A DNA stretch of 11,098 nucleotides from an uncultured Bacilli bacterium (GCA_944331885.1 CALVJF010000018.1:1-11098); one strand, 5' to 3'. Positions 1 through 6,737 are shown, counted from the first letter of the stretch. The notes: generated by a model from the sequence alone, not told the origin. A program made the numbers and translations.

Positions 1-59
1 ACAAATTTTTGATCAAAGATATAGTGTGTAGATACATAGAGATATATTTGTTAATTATG

Positions 60-68
60 TGATATAAT
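60..68 (+). promoter_or_regulatory. Extended -10 promoter of murD-murC
   Basis: The bases TGATATAAT form a perfect extended -10 element (TGnTATAAT). No good -35 box lies 16-18 bases upstream, which is tolerated when the TG extension is present. Transcription would start near position 75, giving a leader of only about 12 nt that begins at the murD ribosome binding site. Nothing else recognisable lies in bases 1-59. Inferred from sequence only. Confidence 0.5.
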
Positions 69-86
69 TATTAATAGGTGGTTATT

Positions 87-1433
87 ATGTATAAAAATAA
101 AAAAATATTTGTTTTAGGTATGGCACGTAGTGGTTTTGAAGTTGCAAAGCTACTAGGAGATGGTAATGATATTTTAATTACAGATATTAAAGAGCAAGAT
201 AAGAAAAACATAAGGGAATTAGAAAAAAGAAAAGTATCTTTTGTAAAGAGTGATAAGCCAGAAAAATTATTGGATGAATCTTTTGACTATTTAATAAAAA
301 ATCCTGGGATAAAATACAATCACCCTTGTGTATTAAAAGCTCGTGAGCTAAACATTCCAGTTATTAATGAAGTAGAAGTTGCTTTTGATTATTTAGATAA
401 ATCTACAACAATTATTGGAATTACTGGTTCAAACGGAAAAACCACAACTACAACAATGATTTACGAAATTATGAAAAAAGCTTTAAATAACGTTTATTTA
501 GCAGGTAATATGGGCATTCCGTTAAGCGGTATGGTTCGTGATATTAAGCCAAATAGTTATTTAGTAATGGAAATTAGTGATCATCAACTTTGTGATATGT
601 ATAAATTCAAAACTAATGTTAGTGTTTTAACAAATATAAGTCCTGTTCATTTAGATTTTCATGATTCTTACGAAAAATACAAAGCGACAAAAAAGAAAAT
701 TTTTAACAACCATACACATAATGATTTAGCTATAATTAATTATGACAATGAAGAAGCGATGAATTTAACTAAAGATATTCCTTCGACTAAAGTATTTTTT
801 TCTACTAAATCTAATGCTGAAGCGTATTTTAAAGATAATAAAATTTTTTATAAAAACGAGGAAATCATAGATGTAAATAAACTTATTATTAAAGGGAAAC
901 ACAATTATGAAAATATAATGGCTGCTATATTAGTATGTAAAAAGTTTAATATTGATAATTCGATAATTCAGGATGTTATTTATAGTTTTAAAGGTGTTGA
1001 ACACAGAATAGAATTTGTCGATAATATTTGTGGAAGAGACTTTTACAATGATAGTAAAAGTACTAATGTGGAATCTACAAAAATAGCTTTACAAGCTATG
1101 ACTGCTCCAACAGTTTTGTTACTGGGGGGGTTAGATCGTGGTCACTCATTTGATGAATTAATTCCATTTATGAAGAAAGTAAAATTAGTTGTTTGTTATG
1201 GCGAAACTAAAAAAAGAATTAAAGATTTTTGTGAAACTAACAATTTCAATTGTCTAGTGACTGATAATTTAGAATCTGCTACTAATATGGCATTTGTTAA
1301 TTCGGAAAAAGGCGATGCTATTTTGTTATCTCCAGCTTGTGCTTCTTGGGATCAATTTGAGTGTTTTGAAGATCGTGGTAATCTATTTAAAAATACTGCT
1401 AAAAGGATTGGTGAAGATAATGAAAGTATCTGA
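87..1433 (+). CDS. murD: UDP-N-acetylmuramoyl-L-alanine--D-glutamate ligase (MurD)
   Basis: Cytoplasmic ATP-dependent Mur ligase that adds D-glutamate to UDP-MurNAc-L-Ala in peptidoglycan precursor synthesis. The 448-residue product is full length for the family. Visible motifs are the N-terminal Rossmann-like GMARSG, the ATP-binding GSNGKTTT at about residues 114-121, GNMGIP at 140-145, the YKATKKK segment whose Lys at about 202 matches the carbamylated lysine, GKHNYEN near 270, NDSKSTN at 321-327 and SPACASWDQF near 415-424. The ATG at 87 is preferred over an in-frame GTG at 78, because AGGTGG at 76-81 is then a correctly spaced Shine-Dalgarno sequence while the GTG would lie on it. The 3' end overlaps murC by 14 bases, so translation is probably coupled. 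The usual SSFQL region reads ISDHQL here. The stop is TGA, evidence for code 11. Identification is secure. Confidence 0.97.
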   Translation: MYKNKKIFVLGMARSGFEVAKLLGDGNDILITDIKEQDKKNIRELEKRKVSFVKSDKPEKLLDESFDYLIKNPGIKYNHPCVLKARELNIPVINEVEVAFDYLDKSTTIIGITGSNGKTTTTTMIYEIMKKALNNVYLAGNMGIPLSGMVRDIKPNSYLVMEISDHQLCDMYKFKTNVSVLTNISPVHLDFHDSYEKYKATKKKIFNNHTHNDLAIINYDNEEAMNLTKDIPSTKVFFSTKSNAEAYFKDNKIFYKNEEIIDVNKLIIKGKHNYENIMAAILVCKKFNIDNSIIQDVIYSFKGVEHRIEFVDNICGRDFYNDSKSTNVESTKIALQAMTAPTVLLLGGLDRGHSFDELIPFMKKVKLVVCYGETKKRIKDFCETNNFNCLVTDNLESATNMAFVNSEKGDAILLSPACASWDQFECFEDRGNLFKNTAKRIGEDNESI

Positions 1434-2787
1434 TTATAAAAATATTTATATGATTGGTATTGGTGGCATTAGCATGAGTGGTATTGCAGAAATTTTAGTA
1501 AACTGGGGTTATAAAGTTTCTGGTAGTGATGGTATAAGTTCAAATATCACGGAAAGGTTGAAAAAAAAGGGAATTAAAGTTTTTATTGGACAAAAAGAAG
1601 AAAATATTACTGATGATATTGACTTAATTGTATATTCTGCTGCCATAAAAGAAGATAATCCGGAAATGATAGCTGCTAAAAGAAAAAACATATTAACCAT
1701 TGAAAGAGGTAACTTTTTAGGTGAGTTAACTAAACTTTTCCCTAAGACAATTGGCGTTAGCGGTACTCATGGCAAAACCACTACTACTTCAATGCTTTCA
1801 TGTTGCTTTTTGGCAGCTAATATGGATCCGTCGATTCAAGTTGGTAGTTTGTTAAAACAAATAGGCGGAAATTATCGAGTAGGAAAAAGTGATTTCTTTA
1901 TTATAGAGGCTTGTGAATATTGTGATAGTTTTTTAAACTTTAAACAAGAAAGCGCAATTGTTACAAATATCGATAATGATCATTTAGATTATTTTAAAAA
2001 TATGGATAATATTATTAAATCATTTAAAAAATATGTTTCTTTATTGCCTAGCAGTGGTTATTTAGTTATTAATCAAGATGATGAATATGCTTTAAAAATA
2101 ATAGGGAGTACTAAAGCTAATGTTATAAAATATAGTATTAAAACTAAAGCTAATGTTTATGCTAAAAACATTTCGTTTGATGATAAGGGCTGTGGAAAAT
2201 TCGAACTTTATCAACAAGATGATTGTTTAGGTACAGTTTGTTTAAATGTGCCAGGTGTGCATAATGTGTCAAACGCTGTAGCTGCAGCGGCGATGGCGCT
2301 GGCTTATAAAATTGATTTTAAATATATTCAACAAGGTTTATATGATTATAGTGGTGCTAGTCGAAGGTTGGAATTTAAAGGCTTTTTTAAAAACGCAAAA
2401 GTTTATGACGATTATGGACATCATCCTACTGAAATTATAGCAACATCTAATGCTATACATAAGACAAAATATAATGAGTCATGGGTTATATTTGAGCCTC
2501 ATACTTATAGTAGAGCTAGCGAACATAAAAAAGAATTTGCCAAGGCTTTAAAAGATTTTGACCATATCATTTTAATAGACATATATGCTGCAAGGGAAAA
2601 AAATGTTTATGGAATTACCGAGGATGACTTGGTTAAAGAAATTAGTGTTTATAACTCTGATGTTATTCACATTTCAAATTATGAGGAGATAATTAATTAT
2701 TTAGCTTCAAATGTTAATGATAATGACATAATTTTAACTCTTGGAGCTGGTTATGTTACAAAAATTGCCGATATGTTGGTAAAATAA
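1420..2787 (+). CDS. murC: UDP-N-acetylmuramate--L-alanine ligase (MurC)
   Basis: Cytoplasmic Mur ligase that attaches L-alanine to UDP-MurNAc, the step just before MurD. The 455-residue product has the MurC N-terminal motif GIGGISMSG (residues 13-21), the ATP loop GTHGKTTTT (115-123), EACEYCDSFL (163-172), NIDNDHLDYF, GVHNVSNAVAA (279-289), DDYGHHPTE (330-338), EPHTYSRASEH and a C-terminal LGAGYVTKIADML. These are diagnostic of MurC and separate it from MurD and Mpl. The frame stays open upstream to 1294, but that extension lies inside murD and has no family similarity. The ATG at 1420 follows GGTGA at 1410-1414 and is the expected start. It overlaps murD by 14 bases in a shared transcript, and a hairpin terminator begins at the last base of its stop codon. 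Confidence 0.97.
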   Translation: MKVSDYKNIYMIGIGGISMSGIAEILVNWGYKVSGSDGISSNITERLKKKGIKVFIGQKEENITDDIDLIVYSAAIKEDNPEMIAAKRKNILTIERGNFLGELTKLFPKTIGVSGTHGKTTTTSMLSCCFLAANMDPSIQVGSLLKQIGGNYRVGKSDFFIIEACEYCDSFLNFKQESAIVTNIDNDHLDYFKNMDNIIKSFKKYVSLLPSSGYLVINQDDEYALKIIGSTKANVIKYSIKTKANVYAKNISFDDKGCGKFELYQQDDCLGTVCLNVPGVHNVSNAVAAAAMALAYKIDFKYIQQGLYDYSGASRRLEFKGFFKNAKVYDDYGHHPTEIIATSNAIHKTKYNESWVIFEPHTYSRASEHKKEFAKALKDFDHIILIDIYAAREKNVYGITEDDLVKEISVYNSDVIHISNYEEIINYLASNVNDNDIILTLGAGYVTKIADMLVK

Positions 2788-2818
2788 AAGTGTTAGAACT
2801 TAATCTAACACTTTTTTT
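2787..2818. terminator. Bidirectional intrinsic terminator between murC and rpsR
   Basis: A perfect 11-bp stem, AAAGTGTTAGA (2787-2797) with TCTAACACTTT (2804-2814), encloses a 6-base loop. On the plus strand the T tract runs through 2818 and ends the murD-murC message. On the minus strand the stem is followed by TTTTATTTT, so it can also end the rpsF-ssb-rpsR message. The two stop codons are only 29 bases apart, and the hairpin fills the gap. Confidence 0.9.
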
Positions 2819-3035
2819 ATTTTACATATGGAATTAAAGCCATATATCTTGCTCTTTTTATTTGTTCAGCAATATGTCTTTGATGTTTGGCACATGCTCC
2901 AGTCATACGACGAGGCATTATTTTTCCTTTTTCATTAATGTATTTAGAAACTATCATAACATCTTTATAATCAACGCTTTTACCAGCACACATTTGACAT
3001 ATCTTTTTCTTTTTACGATAAAATCCTTCTGCCAT
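2817..3035 (-). CDS. rpsR: 30S ribosomal protein S18
   Basis: Small-subunit ribosomal protein that pairs with S6 on the platform of the 30S subunit. The 72-residue product has the conserved core DYKD, GKIMPRRMTG, AKHQR, IKRARYMALIPY. It is the zinc-type (C+) form: Cys13, Cys16, Cys48 and His51 make a likely metal site, unlike B. subtilis S18, which lacks these cysteines (from memory). AAAGGAGGAT lies just upstream of the ATG. It is the last gene of rpsF-ssb-rpsR, 14 bases after ssb, and its stop codon overlaps the T tract of the shared terminator. Confidence 0.97.
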   Translation of the reverse strand: MAEGFYRKKKKICQMCAGKSVDYKDVMIVSKYINEKGKIMPRRMTGACAKHQRHIAEQIKRARYMALIPYVK

Positions 3036-3049
3036 AATAAATCCTCCTT

Positions 3050-3502
3050 TTAAAATGGTAAGTCATCGTCGCTAAGAGTCAAATCGTCGCCAAAATCTTT
3101 AAATGGATCTTCTGAAATATCAGTGGTTTCGATATTATTAGCTTGACTTACATAATTATCATTAGAGAATGTTGAAGCATTGCCACTTTTAGCTCCTAAG
3201 AACGTTACATTATCAGCAATAACTTCAGTAACGTATCTTTTGGTACCATCTGGGGCATCGTAAGAGCGAGTTTGAATTCTTCCATCTACTGCTACTTGAG
3301 TGCCTTTTGTACAATATTTGGCAATATTTTCAGCTTGGCGACGCCATGCTACACAGTTTATAAAATCTGCTTCTCTTTCTCCGTTTTGATTGGTAAAATT
3401 ACGATTTACAGCTAATGTAAACGTTGTAGAGCTTACTCCAGAAGTAGTAGTACGCATTTCTGGATCTCTAGTTAATCTACCAATTAATATTACTTTGTTC
3501 AT
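3050..3502 (-). CDS. ssb: Single-stranded DNA-binding protein (SSB)
   Basis: Binds single-stranded DNA during replication, repair and recombination, normally as a tetramer. The 150-residue product has the OB fold in about residues 1-105 (MNKVILIGRLTRDPEMR at the start, then FINCVAWRRQAENIAKY, and TEVIADNVTFL at the end of the fold). A low-complexity, Asn/Ser/Asp-rich linker follows, then the acidic tip DDDLPF that recruits partner proteins. The length is slightly shorter than that of many Bacilli SSBs. GAGGAG precedes the ATG. It lies between rpsF (3-base gap) and rpsR, the standard arrangement, so it is co-transcribed with both and would share the rpsF promoter and any S6:S18 leader control. 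Confidence 0.97.
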   Translation of the reverse strand: MNKVILIGRLTRDPEMRTTTSGVSSTTFTLAVNRNFTNQNGEREADFINCVAWRRQAENIAKYCTKGTQVAVDGRIQTRSYDAPDGTKRYVTEVIADNVTFLGAKSGNASTFSNDNYVSQANNIETTDISEDPFKDFGDDLTLSDDDLPF

Positions 3503-3505
3503 ATA

Positions 3506-3796
3506 CTACTCCTCATCTAATTTAATGATTAAATGTCTTAGGATATTTTCATCTAATTGAGCTTTACGATCAAATTCAGCTATTACTTCTTTAGTAGCTT
3601 CTACTTGGAATACAAAATAGTAACCATTTAGTTCTTTTTTTATTGGATAAGCTAATTTTTTTTCGCCAAGTTCTTTTGCTTCAACTACATTACATTTACT
3701 AGAAGTAATTATTTTTTTTAACGCTTCAGCTGTCTTTTTTACTTCATCGCTTTCCATTGTAGCTTTAACAATAAACATTATTTCATATTTGTTCAT
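3506..3796 (-). CDS. rpsF: 30S ribosomal protein S6
   Basis: Small-subunit ribosomal protein that binds 16S rRNA as a heterodimer with S18. The 96-residue product matches the family length and begins MNKYEIMFIVKAT. It contains GEKKLAYPIKKELNGYY and the ILRHLIIK strand near the C terminus. The start is set by AAGGAGG at 3810-3804, 7 bases before the ATG. It is the first gene of the rpsF-ssb-rpsR unit, with a clear promoter and a structured leader just upstream that includes this Shine-Dalgarno sequence. In other bacteria the S6:S18 complex binds such a leader and represses its own operon, so feedback control is likely here. Confidence 0.97.
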   Translation of the reverse strand: MNKYEIMFIVKATMESDEVKKTAEALKKIITSSKCNVVEAKELGEKKLAYPIKKELNGYYFVFQVEATKEVIAEFDRKAQLDENILRHLIIKLDEE

Positions 3797-3803
3797 TTCT
3801 ACA

Positions 3804-3863
3804 CCTCCTTATGGTCTATTCGGCTTCATATAAAAATGAAGCAAGGAGTAAATTAATACTCGG
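3804..3863 (-). promoter_or_regulatory. Probable S6:S18 autoregulatory leader of rpsF
   Basis: In transcription order the leader has four elements. First is a 5-bp hairpin, GAGTA (3861-3857) with TACTC (3850-3846). Second is CTCCTT (3848-3843). Third is a hairpin GCTTCAT (3842-3836) with ATGAAGC (3829-3823), followed by a CCG at 3823-3821. Fourth is AAGGAG (3810-3805), the rpsF Shine-Dalgarno. CTCCTT pairs perfectly with AAGGAG, which would hide the ribosome binding site and leave the CCG between the inner hairpin and the outer stem. A CCG in that setting is the hallmark of the described S6:S18-binding leader. The 5' hairpin shares bases with CTCCTT, so the two folds compete. Pairings are seen in the sequence; protein binding is inferred. 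Confidence 0.6.
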
Positions 3864-3868
3864 TTTGT

Positions 3869-3897
3869 ATTATAGCATTTTAAAACACCATTGTAAA
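3869..3897 (-). promoter_or_regulatory. Promoter of rpsF-ssb-rpsR
   Basis: On the minus strand TTTACA (3897-3892) and TATAAT (3874-3869) are separated by exactly 17 bases, with a TG extension (TGCTATAAT). This is close to the sigma-A consensus. The start would fall near 3862, just before the leader structures. The -35 box lies in the loop of the terminator hairpin of the preceding gene. Confidence 0.8.
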
Positions 3898-3906
3898 GAT
3901 GGTGTT
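3884..3906 (-). terminator. Likely terminator of ychF-ywaF transcript
   Basis: An 8-bp stem, AACACCAT (3884-3891) with ATGGTGTT (3899-3906), has a 7-base loop and lies 13 bases beyond the stop codon at 3920. On the minus strand it is followed by a short T run (GTTTT) and then A bases, so termination may be incomplete. It overlaps the rpsF promoter. Confidence 0.6.
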
Positions 3907-3919
3907 ATTAATTAATATG

Positions 3920-4657
3920 TTAAATTGTTTTTATTATTTCTTTATTTCTTATTCTGACTAATTGATAAATTAATGCTACTATTAAAATACCAACTGCTTC
4001 TAACACTATTAATGGTTTAATGTATTTTAATATTGGGTATATTTTTACTATATATGCTGGTATTTCTGATGAATAAATGTAATTCATGTTAAAAATAATA
4101 TTAAATGGCATCATAATAAATATTAAAATATTTGTAAGAATGGCTACTTTTATTACATTTCGAAGATTTATATTATAATTTAATGCATAATATGAGAAAA
4201 AACTCAATATTAGAAATAAATGATGGGATATGAAATATTCATAAAATTTAAAATAATCAAAACTTGATGGTAAATCTGGCCATAAAATAGCTGGTATAGG
4301 ACCGATAAAGGCCAGAAAAAAAGTGTATTTTAAAATTTCTTCTTTTTTAAATATAATTCCATACATGAACATATATCCAGAAATAAAGCAAAGATGAAAA
4401 GGCAAATGGATACGATAATCAAAAATACCATAATATATGGTTGATATGTTATAAATCACCATATTTGCAAGCATTAACAAAGCACCTATTATTAATATTT
4501 TTCTTTTAGTTTTGGCTTTTAGTTTAAATATATTATTTCTATTTAAATAAATTAAAAGTAAACAAATTAGGACAAACGTTATGCATAAAAGGTGAGTTGG
4601 TCCAAAGATTTTAAATTCTGGACCTGGGCTATTATTAACAAAAAACTCTTTTATCAT
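3920..4657 (-). CDS. TIGR02206/YwaF-type integral membrane protein
   Basis: Function unknown. The 245-residue protein is strongly hydrophobic with about seven predicted membrane helices (roughly residues 20-38, 52-72, 85-103, 108-126, 143-160, 168-188, 214-234) and a basic loop between helices 1 and 2. The motifs GPTHLL (19-24), LPFHLC (85-90) and a paired His at 145-146 resemble the TIGR02206 family, which includes B. subtilis YwaF, a conserved membrane protein of unknown role. The family call is from memory of these motifs. The ATG overlaps the ychF TAA by one base (TAATG), and there is no recognisable Shine-Dalgarno sequence upstream, so it is probably translated by reinitiation after ychF. 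It is not part of the usual rpsF-neighbouring block and may be a lineage-specific addition. Confidence 0.75.
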   Translation of the reverse strand: MIKEFFVNNSPGPEFKIFGPTHLLCITFVLICLLLIYLNRNNIFKLKAKTKRKILIIGALLMLANMVIYNISTIYYGIFDYRIHLPFHLCFISGYMFMYGIIFKKEEILKYTFFLAFIGPIPAILWPDLPSSFDYFKFYEYFISHHLFLILSFFSYYALNYNINLRNVIKVAILTNILIFIMMPFNIIFNMNYIYSSEIPAYIVKIYPILKYIKPLIVLEAVGILIVALIYQLVRIRNKEIIKTI

Positions 4658-5757
4658 TAAACGTTAAATCTAAAGTAGCAGATATCACCATCTTGCATAA
4701 CGTATTCTTTTCCTTCAAGGCGAAGTTTTCCTGCTTCTTTTACGGCTTTTTCATCTTTATATAATTCAAGATCACTAAAACTCATAACTTCAGCTTTTAT
4801 AAATCCTCTTTCAAAATCGCTATGAATTATGCCAGCACATTTAGGTGCTTTCATCCCCTTAATAAATGTCCAAGCTCTAACCTCATCAGGTCCAGCGGTG
4901 AAAAATGTTTGAAGGCCTAACAATTCATAAGTTGCTCTTATTAATAAATCTAATCCACTATTACTAATTCCTAATTCTTTTAGAAACTCTATTTTTGATT
5001 CTTCATCAAGTTCTGAAAGTTCGCTTTCGATTTTAGCACTCATAATAATTACTTTAGTTGATTCTTTTTGGGCGTATTCTTTTACTAGCTCTATATATTC
5101 GTTGCTACCGCTAATTGCACTTTCTTCATCAACATTTGCAACATATATTATTGGCTTTAAAGTAATAAAATTGAAATTTTTGATTATTTCTTTTTCGTCA
5201 GATGTGTACTCTAAATTTCTCAAAGGATTGTTGTTTAAAAGTGATTCTTGACATCTTTTTAGAATTGCAACTTCAGCTAAAGCGGCCTTATCTTTAGTAG
5301 TTTCAGCTTTCTTTATTATTTTGTTAATTCTACTTTCGACTATTTCTAAGTCAGCTAATATTAGTTCAACATTAATTATTTCTATATCTCTAATAGGATC
5401 TACTTTTCCTTCAACATGGGTAATATCATTATCGGCAAAGCAGCGAACAACTTCAACGATAGCGTCCACTTCGCGAATATGAGAAAGAAATTTATTGCCT
5501 AGTCCTTCTCCATGTGAAGCTCCTCTTACTAATCCAGCTATATCGGTAAATTCAAAAGTTGTTGGTACTAAACTTTTAGGTAAATATAAATTTTCTAAAA
5601 ATTCCAGTCTTTTATCAGGTACTGTGACTACCCCTACATTTGGTTCAATTGTGGCAAATGGATAATTTGCCGCCAATATATTTTTTTTAGTTATGGCATT
5701 AAATAGAGTTGATTTTCCAACATTTGGTAAACCAACAATACCAGCTTTTAATGACAT
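4657..5757 (-). CDS. ychF: Redox-regulated ATPase YchF (Obg-related)
   Basis: Cytoplasmic P-loop NTPase of the Obg/YchF family that binds ribosomes and, despite GTPase ancestry, prefers ATP. The 366-residue product is full length. Visible elements are G1 GLPNVGKST (9-17), G3 DIAG (72-75) followed by LVRGASHGEGLGNKFL, and NVDE (208-211) in place of the GTP-specific NKxD, which fits ATP preference. A coiled-coil arm follows at about 130-175, and a C-terminal TGS domain from about 280, with the family signature TFFTAGPDEVRAWT and KGMKAPKCAGIIHSDF. AGGAGG precedes the ATG. It has its own promoter and overlaps the next gene by one base. Its position between the parB-mscS-DUF951 group and rpsF is conserved in Bacilli; this gene is yyaF/engD in B. 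subtilis. Confidence 0.97.
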   Translation of the reverse strand: MSLKAGIVGLPNVGKSTLFNAITKKNILAANYPFATIEPNVGVVTVPDKRLEFLENLYLPKSLVPTTFEFTDIAGLVRGASHGEGLGNKFLSHIREVDAIVEVVRCFADNDITHVEGKVDPIRDIEIINVELILADLEIVESRINKIIKKAETTKDKAALAEVAILKRCQESLLNNNPLRNLEYTSDEKEIIKNFNFITLKPIIYVANVDEESAISGSNEYIELVKEYAQKESTKVIIMSAKIESELSELDEESKIEFLKELGISNSGLDLLIRATYELLGLQTFFTAGPDEVRAWTFIKGMKAPKCAGIIHSDFERGFIKAEVMSFSDLELYKDEKAVKEAGKLRLEGKEYVMQDGDICYFRFNV

Positions 5758-5780
5758 ATTCTTTCCTCCTGTCTTTTATA

Positions 5781-5809
5781 ATTATATAAAAAATATGTTT
5801 AAGTTTCAA
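5781..5809 (-). promoter_or_regulatory. Promoter of ychF
   Basis: On the minus strand TTGAAA (5809-5804) and TATAAT (5786-5781) are separated by 17 bases, a near-consensus sigma-A promoter. It lies between the terminator of the upstream gene and the ychF Shine-Dalgarno AGGAGG, leaving a leader of about 18 nt without visible structure. Confidence 0.8.
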
Positions 5810-5818
5810 TTGATATAA

Positions 5819-5845
5819 AAATAACTTTCTAAATGAAAGTTATTT
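5819..5845 (-). terminator. Intrinsic terminator ending the parA-to-unknown-gene transcript
   Basis: A perfect 11-bp stem, AAATAACTTTC (5819-5829) with GAAAGTTATTT (5835-5845), has a 5-base loop. On the minus strand the descending arm runs into a T-rich tail (TTTTTATAT). It starts 5 bases after the stop codon of the 284-residue gene and separates that transcript from the ychF promoter. Confidence 0.85.
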
Positions 5846-5850
5846 GATAA

Positions 5851-6705
5851 TTAAAATTTTAATGAATCCTCAATTTTATCTTTTATAGCATGATCAGTTT
5901 CTAATTTTTCTTGTAAAGCTTGTTCTTCGCGTGCTTTTCTTATCTTACGCAATTGTTGGGATTGATAATTTAGCTCATATATAAATGGTGTTACTTCCTT
6001 TAACCATTCATCAAATGTATAAGGTTCCGCTTTTTTTAATGAAATTCCTTCTTTACTCTTAGACATAAATATAGTTGGTGCAAATCTTATAGGAGTACTA
6101 GCATTTCCCCATACTATACCAGTACAAATATCATTTTCTGGATCTTCGTAAGTACTCATTCGCAATTCCGAATATTTGCAATTTTTTAATCTTTTGACTT
6201 CACCAATTTTTACATCAGTTAATGATAATGCTCCTGGTCCTCTATTATCGCGGTCAACTATTTTTATAATTTCAGAATTAATACTTATTACATTATTATG
6301 GTAAGCATCATATATTTCATAAACATGAATTAAAGGTCTTTTGATTTGATAAAAACCAGGAGTTATTTCACGTATATCACTTTTATCTTTTGAATCTAAT
6401 GTATTTAATACTAAATAGTTTTCAGTTTTTGTTGTTGTATCATAACGACGTAGAACCCTACTTGGTACTTTTTCATTTGAGTAATAAGTTTCTCTCATTT
6501 GAGCAGTTTCAACTAAAATTATTTTTGCATCAGGTAACCAAGTAACTTTTAATAATGAAGTATCTTCAGGTTTAGAACTTAATAATTCTTCAATACCATT
6601 TTCATCTAGTCTTCTAATTACCCAACTATTATCGGCTTTTGTAACTAGTTGAATGCTATAATTTTCAGCGTTATAAACGCTCTTTATTTTTTCTTCACTA
6701 CTCAT
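5851..6705 (-). CDS. Uncharacterised 284-residue protein
   Basis: I do not recognise this protein. It has no signal peptide or membrane helix and looks cytoplasmic. Residues 15-130 alternate short hydrophobic, strand-like stretches with turns (SIQLVTK, WVIRRLDENG, LLKVTWLPDAKIILVET, RVLRRYDTTTKT), suggesting a beta-rich domain. Residues 140-225 contain IKIVDRDNRGPGALSLTDV and GIVWGNASTPIRFAP. The last 35-40 residues (from about 245) are highly charged and helical (QQLRKIRKAREEQALQEKL), a possible coiled coil or tail. There are two cysteines, at about 176 and 194. GGAG lies 7 bases before the ATG. It follows abgT by 32 bases with no terminator between, so it is probably co-transcribed, and a strong terminator follows. 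No function is assigned. Confidence 0.85.
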   Translation of the reverse strand: MSSEEKIKSVYNAENYSIQLVTKADNSWVIRRLDENGIEELLSSKPEDTSLLKVTWLPDAKIILVETAQMRETYYSNEKVPSRVLRRYDTTTKTENYLVLNTLDSKDKSDIREITPGFYQIKRPLIHVYEIYDAYHNNVISINSEIIKIVDRDNRGPGALSLTDVKIGEVKRLKNCKYSELRMSTYEDPENDICTGIVWGNASTPIRFAPTIFMSKSKEGISLKKAEPYTFDEWLKEVTPFIYELNYQSQQLRKIRKAREEQALQEKLETDHAIKDKIEDSLKF

Positions 6706-6737
6706 ACATTATCTCCTTTTTTAAATTAACTTTTTTT

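Noticed and set aside
1294..1419. Upstream 42-codon extension of murC
   Set aside because: It lies inside murD in another frame and does not resemble the MurC N terminus. The ATG at 1420 has the ribosome site and the family start.
2862..3053. Plus-strand open frame opposite rpsR
   Set aside because: It is antisense to the rpsR coding sequence, has no family similarity and no ribosome binding site. It is a shadow frame.
6364..6379. parS-like sequence TATTTCACGTATATCA
   Set aside because: It matches the Bacillus-type parS TGTTTCACGTGAAACA at 12 of 16 positions. The left half TTTCACGT is good but the right half is degraded, so it is probably chance within the coding sequence. No full parS site was found in the window.
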